Shown piece after piece: positions 12,094 to 23,817 of a stretch of DNA of 64,000 nt (its first letter is position 1; each line of letters begins with the position of its first letter). A program made the translations under genes and the position numbers. The DNA is from Flaccisagitta enflata. Its lineage: Eukaryota; Chaetognatha; Sagittoidea; Aphragmophora. The notes under the pieces were generated by a model. It saw nothing but the letters and a program-made list of their open reading frames with translations. It was not told the DNA's origin and did not search any database. The DNA lies in contig OZ231127.1 of assembly GCA_965153355.1 (NCBI GenBank), forward strand, positions 51,212,001 through 51,276,000, read 5' to 3'.

Positions 12094-12390
12094 ATTCTCT
12101 GATTTATCCTAACAGTCGATTTGATTTACTCTGTCTCCAAATACTTGGAAGCTTATAAGCTTCGGTGATCAACAGACAGGGTTTAAGCGAAAAATTTTAC
12201 ATTGATTGCGAATCTATCTACCTATCTATCTCCATATACCACCGAAGGCATTAGGAAAATTGTGATTTCCCGCTTAGTGTATGGCCTGCGTACTGTGCAG
12301 CGCAGATCCCTTCTAAGCCGACATGAACTGGAGCAACAGAAAATCGATTATCTCGCAGTAGTAGACATAACCTATTAGTAAGCTGGGAAA

Positions 12391-12635
<245 letters not shown>

Positions 12636-12657
12636 AGGCGGGAGGATAGTCAGGAAA

Positions 12658-12848
12658 CAAGGCCGGATACAGGGCTACCCCAGTGGCGTGCGGGTGGGCA
12701 GGGTCGGTATTTAAGGTCACTTGATCATTTGGGCAGGAGCAATGAGACCGAAGACCGCAAAAACCCAAAATAAGTAAAGCGTGACGGACGGACCGACGGA
12801 CGGACGGACCGACAAAGGGGGGGGTGTAGAGTCGCGTAGCACGCGACT
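12658..12848 (+). mobile_element. Family A short element
   Basis: CAAGGCCGGATACAGGGCTA at the start; GTGGCGTGCGGGTGGGCAGG, CATTTGGGCAGGAGCAATGA, AAGTAAAGCGTGACGGACGG and the tetranucleotide run in the middle. GTAGAGTCGCGTAGCACGCGACT then AAG closes it. Confidence 0.75.
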
Positions 12849-12857
12849 AAGAAAAAA

Positions 12858-13068
12858 CAAGGCAAACACCTGTAAGTCGCGTGCGAGACTTAAAGATTGA
12901 CTTAGAATGGTTTAGAATAACTTAGAATGATTTAGTCTACCCTAAAATGACTTAAAATGACTTAAAGAAATAAAACTGATAAAAAAAGTAAAAGTGTGAC
13001 GGACCAACAGACCGACCGACCGACGGTCGGAAGGACAAAGCGGGGTGTAGAGTCGCGTGCACGCGACT
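12858..13068 (+). mobile_element. Family A variant with a different 5' half
   Basis: Starts CAAGGCAAACACCTG, then AAGTCGCGTGCGAGACTTA and a GACTTAGAATGG tandem stretch. It joins the usual GTGTGACGGACC run and AGTCGCGTGCACGCGACT end. A matching copy lies at 56876-57063. It sits directly after another A copy in the same orientation. Confidence 0.7.
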
Positions 13069-13069
13069 A

Positions 13070-13925
13070 ACAACTTAGATAAAGAGTCGGCAAGCTGACT
13101 AGGTAGAAAGAAAGATAGATAGGCGGGGAGATAGAGGCTTACATAGGAAACGACAACTTGGCAAAATTTGGATGGAGTAACAATGAGATGGAAACAAAAC
13201 AATCACAGATTAGGAGACAAAAAAAAAAAAAATTACCACAGACTAGGAGACGCACGAAACATTGTCAGAGAAATTGCAAAGATAAGGACTATCATTATCA
13301 CGCATGAAAAATAACAACAACAAACCTTCAAACGGAATAAGGATTAAAGAATAAAGAATAAAAAAAGAAATGTAGCTTAATTACTCTAATTTGTTACTCC
13401 AGCGTTTGCGGGAAGCCGATTCAGGTGGTTGAAATCACATCTAATGATGATTTAACGTCGGAACGAAGTCTTTTTTTTTTTAATTTCCTTATTTCTTTTT
13501 TTTTTTTTTTTTTTAAGACGAATTAAACTTGATTTATTTGATCGGTGCTCATTAAGATTAAGTTCCGTCAAACAAGTTTTTTACACATGCTACACGCGTA
13601 ATCGTACGCTTGCCAGTTATTCCGTTCTTCATCACTTTTTACGTTATCAATAGTATAATTATTTTTGAAGAATTGTAAGTATCTGTTTCCTAAAGCCTTA
13701 TCAAGATATCATCATTTCTTGACAAGCCTACAGTAAACCCTACGCCCAACTACTATCATTAATTCATTATCTCCCCCTTTCTTCCCCCCCCCACTCTACA
13801 AACCCCACTACTCCCCCTTAGGCTTAACCCCCCCCTACTGACTAAAAGTGTATGCATGGGGGTAGAAAGGCGGAAACCGTAGGACGAGACGAACGGAAAC
13901 TGGCGAGGAAAAGAAGACGAAGGAT
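13070..13925. other. Non-coding, AT-rich
   Basis: Scattered poly-T/poly-A and C-rich runs (13780-13840). No gene or recognisable element is seen. Confidence 0.4.
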
Positions 13926-13934
13926 GTGAATCTA

Positions 13935-14330
13935 ATGAAGAAGGAAAAGAAGAAGAAAAAGAAGAAGAAGAAGAAGAAGAAGAAGAAGAAGAAGAAGAAG
14001 AAGAAGAAGAAGAAGAAGAAGAAGAAGAAGAAGAAGAAGAAGAAGAAGAAGAAGAACAAGAAGGAGAAGAAGAAAAAGAAAAGAAAAAGAAAAAAAGAAC
14101 AAAAACAAGAAAAAGAAGAAAAAGGAGAAGAAGAAGAAGAAGAAGAAGAAGAATAATCGCAATAGCGTCAAGAAGAGAAAAAAAGAAAAAAAGAAAGAAA
14201 GAAAAAGAAAGAAAAAGAAAAAGAAAAAGAAATAGAAAAAGAAGAAAAAAGAAAAAAGAAAAAAGAAAAAAGAAGAAAAAGAAAAACAAGAACAAGAACA
14301 ACAAGAACGACGAGATAAAGAACAAGAGCA
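13935..14330 (+). repeat. (GAA)n and AAAAG-type purine tract
   Basis: About 220 bp of GAA followed by about 170 bp of mixed A-rich purine repeat; (CA)n tracts follow at about 14361-14390 and 14490-14515. Region 14520-14740 has no supportable gene. Confidence 0.9.
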
Positions 14331-14744
14331 ATAGAGAGAAACATACTAACGACAACACACAATACACACACACACACACACACACACACTGTTTAATAAA
14401 AATGGTCACAATAATACCATAATAAATAACACAATAACATGCATCACAACAAAAATATCATCAATAAATAACAATACACACACACAACAATACACACACA
14501 CACACACACACACACATAATACAACAACAACTCGGAAAGCTGAAAATAATGGTCAAAAGGCCAGACAGAGAGGAGTGAAAGACGAAAAAAATGGTGGAAA
14601 AATACCTGCAGGGCTTATATATGGAAAGAGACAAGGAAACGGCGAAACAAACAAAAGGGCTAAGGCAGACAGTAGCTTCAGCATATGGCAACACGGACTG
14701 ACACCGATGCTGTCAATTTGTTTTTGCCGTCGTTGCTTGCCATA

Positions 14745-14797
14745 GTTGCTTTTGTTGTTGTTGTTGTTTTTTTTTTTTTTTTGTTTTGTTTTTCTTT

Positions 14798-14886
<89 letters not shown>

Positions 14887-14968
14887 GCTGTTGCTGTTGT
14901 TGCTGTTGTTGCGGCTGCGGCTGCGGCGGTGGCGATGACGACGATGATGACGGCGACGTGTGTTGAGG

Positions 14969-15030
<62 letters not shown>

Positions 15031-15032
15031 AC
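14745..15032 (+). repeat. (TTG)n trinucleotide array
   Basis: Two long TTG blocks separated by a GCGGCTGCGG and GACGATGATG interruption at about 14910-14965. It lies downstream of the kelch gene stop. Confidence 0.95.
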
Positions 15033-15409
15033 GGCTGCTATTACTTCGTCTACGTTTTTATTGAATACTTAATTTTTCAAAATCACTTGCATTAAACTTG
15101 CTTCGTCAAATCGTTTAACAAAGTCTACAACGACTCAAAGCATCAAACTACGAGATGTGCAATAAGAACAAAGGTCAAAAAAAGAGAAAAGGATAGGACA
15201 TAGGCGCAGTCATTGTAGTGGCGCTGTATCACCTAGTTCAGTTGCAGGACCAGAGGCAGGGATGAAATATGTGCCATAAGTTATGAACTAAGAAACTCTC
15301 AGACCAATAATACATGATAGACTAACCGGAACAAACGAATAAGGATACTGTCCACCAACAAGAAAACAAGATAATGGTGAGGTACGGAATCATGAACCGT
15401 GACGCGGAA

Positions 15410-16386
15410 TCATTCAACATCGAAAACGACCATGTTCTTCACGTCCTTTTCCGCTCCCAGACAAACGACCGAAAGTCCGTTCTGCGTTTTTGTCACGACG
15501 GCGCGATGATGTGTCATCGAATCTGGCAGAGACTCATCTCGCTTCTTCCAAGTGTTGTCGTTCGCGTCGAAGATCCAGACTTCTTTTGAGCCACCGACGA
15601 GAAGAAATCGATTCGAAGCAAACGGCGAAAGGGAATGACCACTCACTTTTGGGCCGCCGGTTGAGATCGAAGTCCATGTCATGGACTCCATATCCAACAT
15701 GTGAGTGTCGTTCAATGTGGATAAATCATATCCTCCGTGGATCACGACTCGATGAGCGACGGTCGCAGCGGCATAAAAACCTCGAGGTCTGGGAGTGGCG
15801 CCACTCGTTTCGGGTTTGGACCACGAATTGGTGACGAGATCGAAGCAACAAAGGAGATTGTCCGTAGATTTGTCGTAGAAGGTTTTGCGTTGATCCCCGA
15901 CGAGACTTCCGTCGCCTTTGGCTTCATCCGCGACGCCGGCGAAGATGAAAAGTTTCGCCTCGCGATGATGACTCCAGACTTGCAGGGAGTATCGTGGTGA
16001 TGGACGAGCGCCGACGACGGGGAGCCGATGGAAGACGCCGGTAGCCGGATTCAGGCTGACAATGTCATTCGTGTTGGCACCTGATGAGTCTGCACCGCCG
16101 AATATGTAGATGATGTTTTCGATGAGAACGTCGGCGATAAACTGTGAATGAAGAGGAATGTCTCCGGTGGCTTTTATTCGTCTCCATTCCCAAGTTTCGA
16201 TGTTGAGGGCGAAAATGGCGTCGCTTGGAAGAAGACCCGTGCCATTACGATAACCTCCCCAAACAAAGATCTCGCTACCGATACGCTGAGCGACGAAAGC
16301 GTATCCTACTGGCCATTGAGTCGTTGACGCCCAATTTTCCTTCGCGATCTGCGGCAATGGAATCAGACGTTGACCGCTGACTTGAC
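15410..16386 (-). CDS. Kelch-repeat protein, 3' exon (5' partial)
   Basis: On the minus strand the exon starts after a CCCTCTTTCAG acceptor (16387-16389) with two leading bases and reads QVSGQRLIPLPQIAKENW before the repeats; the stop is TGA at 15410-15412. About 323 codons carry five kelch-type blades with the diagnostic GG and W spacing: FVWGGYRNGTG...TWEWRRI, IIYIFGGADSSG...TGVFHRL, KLFIFAGV...TNSWSKPE, RVVIHGGYDLST...SMTWTSI, and RFLLVGGSKEVW...DNTWKKR. Kelch blades fold into a beta-propeller that binds partner proteins; no BTB or other domain is visible in this exon, so the specific role is unknown. Upstream exons are not identified, and a 16.45-16.87 kb simple-repeat block and the 1.9 kb foldback element follow immediately upstream. 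The codon pattern is clean with no frameshift. Confidence 0.85.
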
Positions 16387-16449
16387 CTGAAAGAGGGGGA
16401 GAGGAAGGAAGACAAGGCCAATTAATGCCAATATGTGCGTCTCGCTGAT

Positions 16450-16868
<419 letters not shown>

Positions 16869-17466
16869 GAGAGCGAGTATGGCCTAACGCTAGTTACTCG
16901 GAAAAAATGCCACAGCATATAGACCCATACTGGGTGATAGTATGGACCTTTTTCATTACATCCATAACAAAAACAAAATGTTGTACTGGGAAATTAGGTC
17001 AAAATGGCCTAATATGGCCATTTTTAAGGTCATTTTGTTTTTTTACGGAATTAGAGCCTTTTTATATATGTAAGACTGTTTTTTTTCTTCAGAATTGATG
17101 CCAATAAGTATTTTCCTTCTTGTGGATACATACTGGGTGAATTCGTGAAGAAAAACTGGTCAAATTGACCTAATCTTGACAGATTTAAGACCCAAACTCT
17201 ATTTAAGAAAGTAGGTTTAAAAACCAAAACAATTTTTTTTTCTCCCAGACTGTTCCCTCAGGGTGTGATTCTATTGCTTAAATATGTTCCCAGCTAGAAC
17301 AGCCAAAATTTCAGGCGAAAAAGACATGTTTCGGCCAAATATAGATTTTTTTCCATCCTTAAAAGCCTTGACAGCAAGGGAGCAAGAAGATTTGATGACC
17401 TAATATCAGTTTCTCTTGGATATGAGCTTCGTGACGTTATGGACACTTGTGCGGCTTTATCACCAA

Positions 17467-17661
17467 CAAGGCTGGATGCACAGCTACCCCAGTCGCGTGC
17501 GGGTGGGCAAGGGCTATAGTTGAGGTCACTTGATGATTTGGGCAGGAGCAGTGAGGTTAAAGACTGCAAAAACCCCAAATAAGTAAAGTGTGATGGACAG
17601 ACTGACAGACGGATGGATCGATGGACCAACAAAGCGGGGTGTAGTTGTGTAGCACGCGACT
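17467..17661 (+). mobile_element. Family A short element
   Basis: CAAGGCTGGATGCACAGCTA ... CAGTCGCGTGCGGGTGGGCA ... AAGTAAAGTGTGATGGACAG ... GTGTAGCACGCGACT. Nested in the family F foldback. Confidence 0.7.
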
Positions 17662-17803
17662 GAAAACCTGGTCAAGATGAGCAGATATGGCCGGAACTCA
17701 GGTAGTTTTTTGGCTCAAGCCCTTTCCAGGAGTATAAGATCTTAGAAAAATTAACGTCTTAGTTCTTTAAATTCTGTCATTTAGTCAGTTGCATGCAATC
17801 AAA

Positions 17804-18005
17804 CAAGGCCGGATACACAGCTACCCTAGTTGCGTGCAGTTGTGTGCAAGGGCAGTGATAGAGATGGTCACTGGCGCATTTGGGCAGGAGCAGTGTGCTC
17901 AAATTGCTCAAAAATGCCAAAATTGTAAAAAAAAAAACGACGGACCAACAGACAAACAGACCGACAGATGGACAAAGCAGGGTTCAGAGTCGCGTAGCAC
18001 GCGAC
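17804..18005 (+). mobile_element. Family A short element
   Basis: CAAGGCCGGATACACAGCTA ... CATTTGGGCAGGAGCAGTGT ... AGAGTCGCGTAGCACGCGAC. A second hairpin-like end (AGTCAGTTGCATGCAATC) lies just before it at about 17783. Confidence 0.7.
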
Positions 18006-18185
18006 AAAAAAGACCTCAGCAACAGCTTCCAATAAAAGGACTTCTTTTTTCAATGACGATTTGTAAAAGGATGATTCTCAATAAAAAAAAACTTGACAAA
18101 AAAATCAAATACTGTTTTAAGATCAATATGGAATTAGATCCTGTACAACGACAAAAACAAAAATAATGACAACATAACAAACCGA

Positions 18186-18226
<41 letters not shown>

Positions 18227-18787
18227 GCAGCAACATCGATGATCTGAACCTTGAGGATACATTATCAATAATTGATCCAAACTACATACTTCCAGGTCCA
18301 TATTAGGTCATTTTGACCTGAGATTTGGCAAATCTGACCAATGTTATATTCATTTGGTGTGAATATACCCTTCGGTAACCTCTTCAGAGAAAAAAAAGCT
18401 TACGCGTACGTTCTAATTGTTAAGGACGAGGTAGAATGGATTTTAGGCCAGGAAATGCCTTAAATCTGGCCAAATTAGGTCAATTTGACCAGTTTTTTTT
18501 CACAATTTCACCCAGCATGTATCCACAGGAAGAAAAAAATGCTTATTGGCAGCAATTTTGGAGAAAAAAAGCAGTCAGACAAAAAAAAAGGCTCAATTTC
18601 TATTTAAAAAGCCAAAATGACCTAAGAAATGGCCATATTAGGCTATTTTGACCTAATTTCCCAGTAGAACATTTAGTTCTTGGTATGAATGTGATGAGGA
18701 GGGTCCATACTATCACCCAGTATGGGTCTATATGCCGTGGCATTTTTTCCGAGTAACTAGCGTTAGGCCATGCAGTAATTAGAAATG

Positions 18788-18800
18788 GAAGAAAAAGAAA

Positions 18801-18849
<49 letters not shown>

Positions 18850-18922
18850 AAAAGAAAGAGAAAGAAGGTGTTGTTGTTGTTGTTGTTGTTGTTGTTGCTG
18901 AAGAAAGAAAGAAAGAAGAAAA

Positions 18923-18966
<44 letters not shown>

Positions 18967-19053
18967 ATAAAGAAAAACAAACAAACAAACAAACAAAAAA
19001 AGAAAAAAAAACATACAAACAAAGAGAGAAAGAAAGAAAGAAAGAAAGAAACA
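18788..19053 (+). repeat. (GAAA)n with an internal (GTT)n
   Basis: Simple repeat just outside the right end of the foldback element. A family A-like scrap (AACAAGGCTGGATACACGGG) follows at about 19050. Confidence 0.9.
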
Positions 19054-19084
19054 AGGCTGGATACACGGGCCAAGACGGTGCGCC

Positions 19085-19380
19085 GGGCGTTATTTATTCT
19101 TAGACCTATCCTTAGCTCCATCAGACTCCATCCAGCCGCTCTATCAGACCTATCCCAGCTCTATCAGACCTATCCCCAGGAGCTCTTCAGTCTATCCTAG
19201 TTTCATCAGACCTATCCAGCCTCCTATCAGACCTATCCTGAGCTCTATCAGACTCATCCTGAGCTCTTATCAGACTCCATCCCCCGAGCCTCTATCAGAC
19301 TCATCCCGAGCTCAATATGATCCATCTCATACCTAACTGACCTATTACTGCATCTCCATCTCGACTATCCTCAGCTTCTG
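19085..19380 (+). repeat. ~24 bp minisatellite (AGCTCTATCAGACCTATCC)
   Basis: At least ten degenerate units. No gene between here and 19810. Confidence 0.75.
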
Positions 19381-20119
19381 ATTGTGACGCAAACTGTCAA
19401 TTTAGAAGTGTTTTCCTTTTGATATTCAATTAGAAAGGTGAATCAAGGAGTGTGTCAAATATCACAAAACATACCTTTCCTTTAATTTCTTTAAAATCAT
19501 TGAACTTACCTTCTTTAAAAATCTTTGACGTGGATTTTGATAATGATCCCGAAGGAAATTTGAGAAAAGAAAAGCACTTTCAACAGACAGTTTTTCATGC
19601 AGATTTCAAATCTGCGGTCAAAATTTTGATTTGAGCAATTTGAAATTTTTAGTTTCCTATTGACCCATGGGAAGTTCAAGGTAAGGCGCGGAAAGCAAGA
19701 TGTAAACTTTTGAAGCTGAAAATGATGACAATAGAAGCCCAAGACAGCTCCACAACATCAGGCTTGAACTGCTCGTAGAATTTCGATTTTTTTGGTTTTA
19801 GTCATTTCAGTACAGGCTAATGCACATGCATCAACCTGTACCAAAGCTCACTTATTCGATTGGTAGAGTTGTTGTTTATGATGGTCTTGTTAACATTAAC
19901 GGTGGTATTGTTGCTGTCTTTGGGGGTGTTCTTTTTGTCATTGGGGAAGGTCTTGGTGGGTCTTATTGTCTTATAACTTATTGTCTTGTTGTTGTCCTTG
20001 ATCGTGTTGTTGGTTATTGTCTTGTTGTTGTTGGCTGTGGACTTGTGGACTTGTGGTTTTGTGGTTTGTTCTTGTAGCAGCGGTTGTTGTTGTAGTGCAC
20101 CACCTGCACCACCACTACC

Positions 20120-20550
20120 ACCACCACTTGTGGTGGTGTTTTGGGTAGGTGAGGTGGTTGGCATGGTTGGTATCAAGTCTGCATCGGGGGTGCATAGCAT
20201 AGGGGCCACGGAAACAGCGTCTTGGGTGGGCGAGGTCGTTGGTTGGTACCCAATCTGCATAGGGGGTGTAAAAGGGGGTGTAAAGGGGCCATGGTGATGA
20301 ATGTTTGGTAGACGAGGTAGTTGGTTGGTACCCGGTAGGATGGGCTCATTTTGGGCATTCGAATAAAAACTTTTCCCAGCACTTTTCATGTTCCATTTGC
20401 ACAACTAGAGCCCAATCTAATTGGAAAATCGATTTGGACTCGATCAAAGCACTTCGTCATCAATGCTGTAGTTGTATAGACTTGATTGCTTAAGTTTTGA
20501 GAGAAATTTCTTTCATAGACATTCTTTAGTGTGCCGCCATAAGTTGTAAC
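20120..20550 (+). mobile_element. Family H element with ~70 bp tandem unit
   Basis: Tandem units GGTGAGGTGGTTGG, TGCATCGGGGGTGCATAGGG and GCCACGG, then a unique tail TTTTCATGTTCCATTTGCAC ... GGAAAATCGATTTGGACTCG ... CATCAATGC. The same tandem unit and tail recur at 28045-28816. The TTG-rich stretch at 19850-20110 upstream is low complexity. Frames reading through here are repeat translations. Confidence 0.6.
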
Positions 20551-20875
20551 TAGGCCTATCTCGATATGTTCTGAGCACTAGAGGGTGTATGGAAGATATT
20601 TGCAAAGTCTCATCTCATTTTGATAAGATCTAGCAAATATACTTTTGATTTGGAAAATGTCGTTTTTTGGACATTTCAACGTCATTTCGAGACATCGATT
20701 TTAAAGATTTCTTGCTAAATTGAACCTCAACGAGAGCACCGGCACGCTGATCAGCGGTTTTAACTTGTCGTTAAATGGTGTTTTTTAATTGTTTTATCTT
20801 TGCATCTCTTTCTTCCTCTCCTTCCTTTTCTTTCTCCTCTTCCTCTTCCTCTTCTCCTCCTCCTTCATCCTTTTT

Positions 20876-21083
20876 AGATGCAGACACACAAGAGAGAGTC
20901 TTTGTCGGTCCATCGGTCCATCCGTCGGTCACGCTGAGGTTAAAAGTGCGAAACGCGCACTAATGATGCTGCAGTTGAGTGTCTGTGTGTGTTTAAGTGA
21001 ACATGGGGTGGGGGAGGGTATGGATGGGGGTTGTATGCCCCTGCCAACGTGTCTGCACCAATATTGTGACCCCGCATCACTTG
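20876..21083 (-). mobile_element. Family C short element
   Basis: GCAGACACACAAG start, GTCGGTCCATCGGTCCATCC run, CGCACTAATGATGCTGCAGT, GGGGTGGGGG stretch, end CAATATTGTGACCCCGCATC ACTTG. Confidence 0.65.
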
Positions 21084-21169
21084 TTCCTGTTCTTCTTCAG
21101 CGTCTTCAATGGGACGTGACGCTCTTCAATGAAAATGGTGCTGCATGGATCTTCTTCTTCACCCCCACT

Positions 21170-21172
21170 ATC

Positions 21173-21235
<63 letters not shown>

Positions 21236-21266
21236 TTCTTCTTCTTCTTCTTCTTCTTCTTCTTCT
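21170..21266 (+). repeat. (TTC)n microsatellite
   Basis: About 95 bp of CTT, immediately before the family I copy. Confidence 0.9.
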
Positions 21267-21268
21267 CC

Positions 21269-21465
21269 CCGGCGTGTATAAAGTTGACCAATCCCCCCTC
21301 CTGGTGGGGGGAGAATAAATTCAAAAGCTTGAAAAAACGAGAATATTTTTGAAGATTTAACACTTTTGGTAGTGCCGAAAGGTAGTATTTGATTGCGACT
21401 AGGAGGAAGAAAATCAACGGCAAGGGGGGGAATAAAATCAAAAGCTGCTCTAATATATTCACGAC
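21269..21465. mobile_element. Family I MITE-like element
   Basis: GGCGTGTATAAAGTTGACCA at one end and GCTGCTCTAATATATTCACG at the other, with G-rich/C-rich inner blocks (CCCCCC...GGGGGGAGAATAAA). Diverged copy of 28817-29141. Confidence 0.5.
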
Positions 21466-21657
21466 TGTCTTCTTTTTTTTCTTCCCCTTCTTCTTCTTCT
21501 TCATATTCTTCTGCGTTTTTCTTTTTCCTTTTTAGTTGCGTATTATATTGGTCTGTCGGTTGGTCCGTCGCCAATATTGTTGAAATTTAGACCTCTAATC
21601 ATAAGTTATGAATAGGTTATTGATGCCACTGAATGACTGAAATAGTTATCTTTTTTA

Positions 21658-21720
21658 AGTCGCGGACACACGACTATACACCGTGGTCTGTTGGTCGGTC
21701 GGTTGTTTGCCTGACGTGGC
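21658..21720 (-). mobile_element. Family A/C fragment
   Basis: AGTCGCGGACACACGACTAT followed by GGTCTGTTGGTCGGTCGG, then it breaks off. Another short TCGG/TTGG scrap lies at 21535-21575. Confidence 0.45.
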
Positions 21721-22060
21721 TGATAAAACGAATCAAAAATGAGTATCTCATTTCCTTAGTCCATGAGCTTTCATTCCTTACCTTATACACCCTTCTTTAT
21801 TCAACAGTTGAGGCTGTAGGGGGGGAGGTGCTTCAGGTTTAAGGGGGGTTAACTATTTGTTTTTCACTTTTGTCTGTTATAGTGGTGGCCAGTAGGTAGG
21901 GGCTGCAATGTGGGTTGGCAAGACAGTTTTGCTCAGAAACCATTATTTCCATCTATTTCGCATCTACCGTAACAACCCAACCTTCCAACCATCCAACCTA
22001 TGGATACCCTGTAGAGTCGCTTGGCAAGCTCTTGAAAGAAAGAAAGAAAGAAAGAAAATA

Positions 22061-22145
22061 GTCGCAAAAGCGTTAGATGGTCAGCGGTTCCCGATGCCCT
22101 TATGTGAGTGTATGTTGGTAAGGGAGTACGAGAATAGGTCACCAA
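22061..22145 (+). mobile_element. Family B fragment
   Basis: AGTCGCAAAAGCGTTAGATG, GTCAGCGGTTCCCGATGCCC, then decay. The left end matches the copy at 56000. 22150-22900 beyond it is AT-rich with no gene I can support. Confidence 0.45.
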
Positions 22146-23350
22146 AACGAAATGAGCTTGCTACCCTTTTTTTGGCTCAGTAGACTCAAAATATATGGGT
22201 TTGTACCAATTTGGGGGCTGTGGCTTGAAAAAGAACCCTCGGAAGGCCCAAAAAACAAAAACGACCCTATTTTTGACATTTTTAAAGCGTTTTTGAGTGA
22301 AAATATTAGTTCTCAAGTGAAAATACTAAACTTACTTAAGATTTCATGTACCATTTCATGCATCAAAATGCATAGACTCTACATTTCCTCATTTATGATG
22401 AGTAGCTTCTTTGCCCTTGAAAAGAATTGGTCAATATCATACAAATACGGTATGATTCTTGAGTGTTTCAAATAGTACTGTTTTTCTAGCCTGAGTTGAT
22501 TTGATCACAACCTCACCAATTGAAAGAAGATATAAGAAAAGTTCAGATATTTTTGTCAGTACATGTATATATCTGTAATCACATCAACCGTTATTCAGAA
22601 ATTGAAATTGCATAAAACAATGAATGTGATACCAAACACAACAAAGTAAGAATCTTGAATAAGAAATCCAATGATCAAGCAGACAATTTGGATGAGCAAA
22701 AATAGGAAGTATAAGTTTTAGTTGGTGTGATTATCAAAAAATTGCACCTATGTGGAAATGCTATGTGAAAGAAGTCATGGGGAAGATCAGTGAGTAGAGC
22801 GTGGGAGACAGGAAGAGGGACATAAATAGAATGACCATTTCATACGCCAGTTTTTTTTGATGCAACATGACTACAAATGATTGTTTACCCACAATGATTT
22901 TGAAACTCATAAGCTCTCTCTGTGTGTGTAGATGGCACTTTTAACCATTATTCTGTCCCATCTGAGCCAATCAGTTGTCTCCACATGGACTGAATGATCT
23001 CACAGTTGAGAAGGGCAAAAACCAAATCTTTTCTTTTTACATTTTTAGTCAAGGTTACTAAAGGCCTGATTTCAAGTATGTGTCTCCTTTCAAAGTCATC
23101 AAAAACTTCATCATTGGGATAGATCCTATATGTTTTTCCATGATCATCTTTTGCCTTGATTTTAAGACTAGAGAATGCCTGTACTCAAATACTGTTTTCC
23201 TTGCTGATTGTAAGAGTGCACAGATCCAAGGTTCCAGCCATCTTCTTGCAATGTGATAACAAATTCTTCTTCGTGTAATGGCCAATTGAAGTCTTTTAGA
23301 GGCTCCTCCACAGGTACCCTAGACCTCTTTGCTTGCTTATTGGCAGACTG

Positions 23351-23817
23351 AGGGGATGTTTCTAGTGAAAGCGTTAAACGCGTTCTGATCGCGTCTAAGC
23401 CAAACGCGTTTTTAGAAGTGGGACCATTGAAAAAATGTTTCATGCCTTCCAAAAATCGAACTCCCAAACCCAAAAATGAGAATTAAGTGACTTACCAGTT
23501 CGCTGCACAATCGTGGGGTATGGGATTGGACTTATTTCAAAAGTGATTGGCAAGTTATTGCCCAAATGTAGTTTGAGACCAGTGCAAGATTTGCTTGTTC
23601 CAAAGATCGCTCTAGTTGCAAAGCAAAAAGGCATTCAAATTTAAAAAAAGTCTATACCGGGGTGGCGAACATGCAGAGAGCGAGACTGCAAATTAAAGGT
23701 TGCAAGATCGAATCCTGCAATCCCCGAGACTTTTTTTCAATGGCGTTACTACCTAAAACGCGTTATTCTTGAAATGCGAATGAAACGCGTTTCAGGCTTT
23801 CAGTAGAAACATCCCCT
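23351..23817. mobile_element. Family J MITE-like element (467 bp)
   Basis: Inverted ends AGGGGATGTTTCTAGTGAAA and its partner ending ...AGTAGAAACATCCCCT, followed by AACGCGTT blocks on both sides. It interrupts the reading frame at 22905-24900; removing it lets the frame read across. A tRNA-like stretch lies at 23658-23727. No clear target duplication. Confidence 0.65.
23658..23727 (+). other. tRNA-Cys-like stretch inside family J
   Basis: CGGGG and CCCCG pair as an acceptor-like stem, GACTGCAAATT looks like a Cys (GCA) anticodon loop, and TTGCAAGATCGAATCCTGCA resembles a T arm with a B box. D and anticodon stems pair poorly, so this is a tRNA relic or coincidence, not a working tRNA. Confidence 0.35.

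Larger units (their letters stand above)
16879..18771. mobile_element. Family F foldback element, long terminal inverted repeats
   Basis: Left end ATGGCCTAACGCTAGTTACT and right end AGTAACTAGCGTTAGGCCAT are inverted. The match continues inward through GACCCATACTGGGTGATAGT, CCCAGT(A)nAACATTTTG-like sequence, AAATTAGGTCAAAATGGCCT and, further in, GGATACATACTGGGTGAATT versus its inverse at about 18510. Arms are therefore at least ~330 bp each. Two family A elements (17467-17661, 17804-18005) and a (CAA)n tract (18189-18233) sit in the middle. No coding capacity and no clear target duplication are seen. Confidence 0.75.

Noticed and set aside
13926-14409. Lys/Glu-rich or Phe/Leu-rich 'membrane protein' frames
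   Set aside because: GAA/AAG simple repeat on either strand.
19817-20404. 195-codon minus-strand frame rich in Pro, Thr and Asn
   Set aside because: It reads family H tandem units and a TTG-rich tract; the same units recur at 28-29 kb without a conserved frame.
23658-23727. Functional tRNA-Cys gene
   Set aside because: Anticodon and D stems do not pair well, and the segment lies within a MITE; kept only as a tRNA-like relic.
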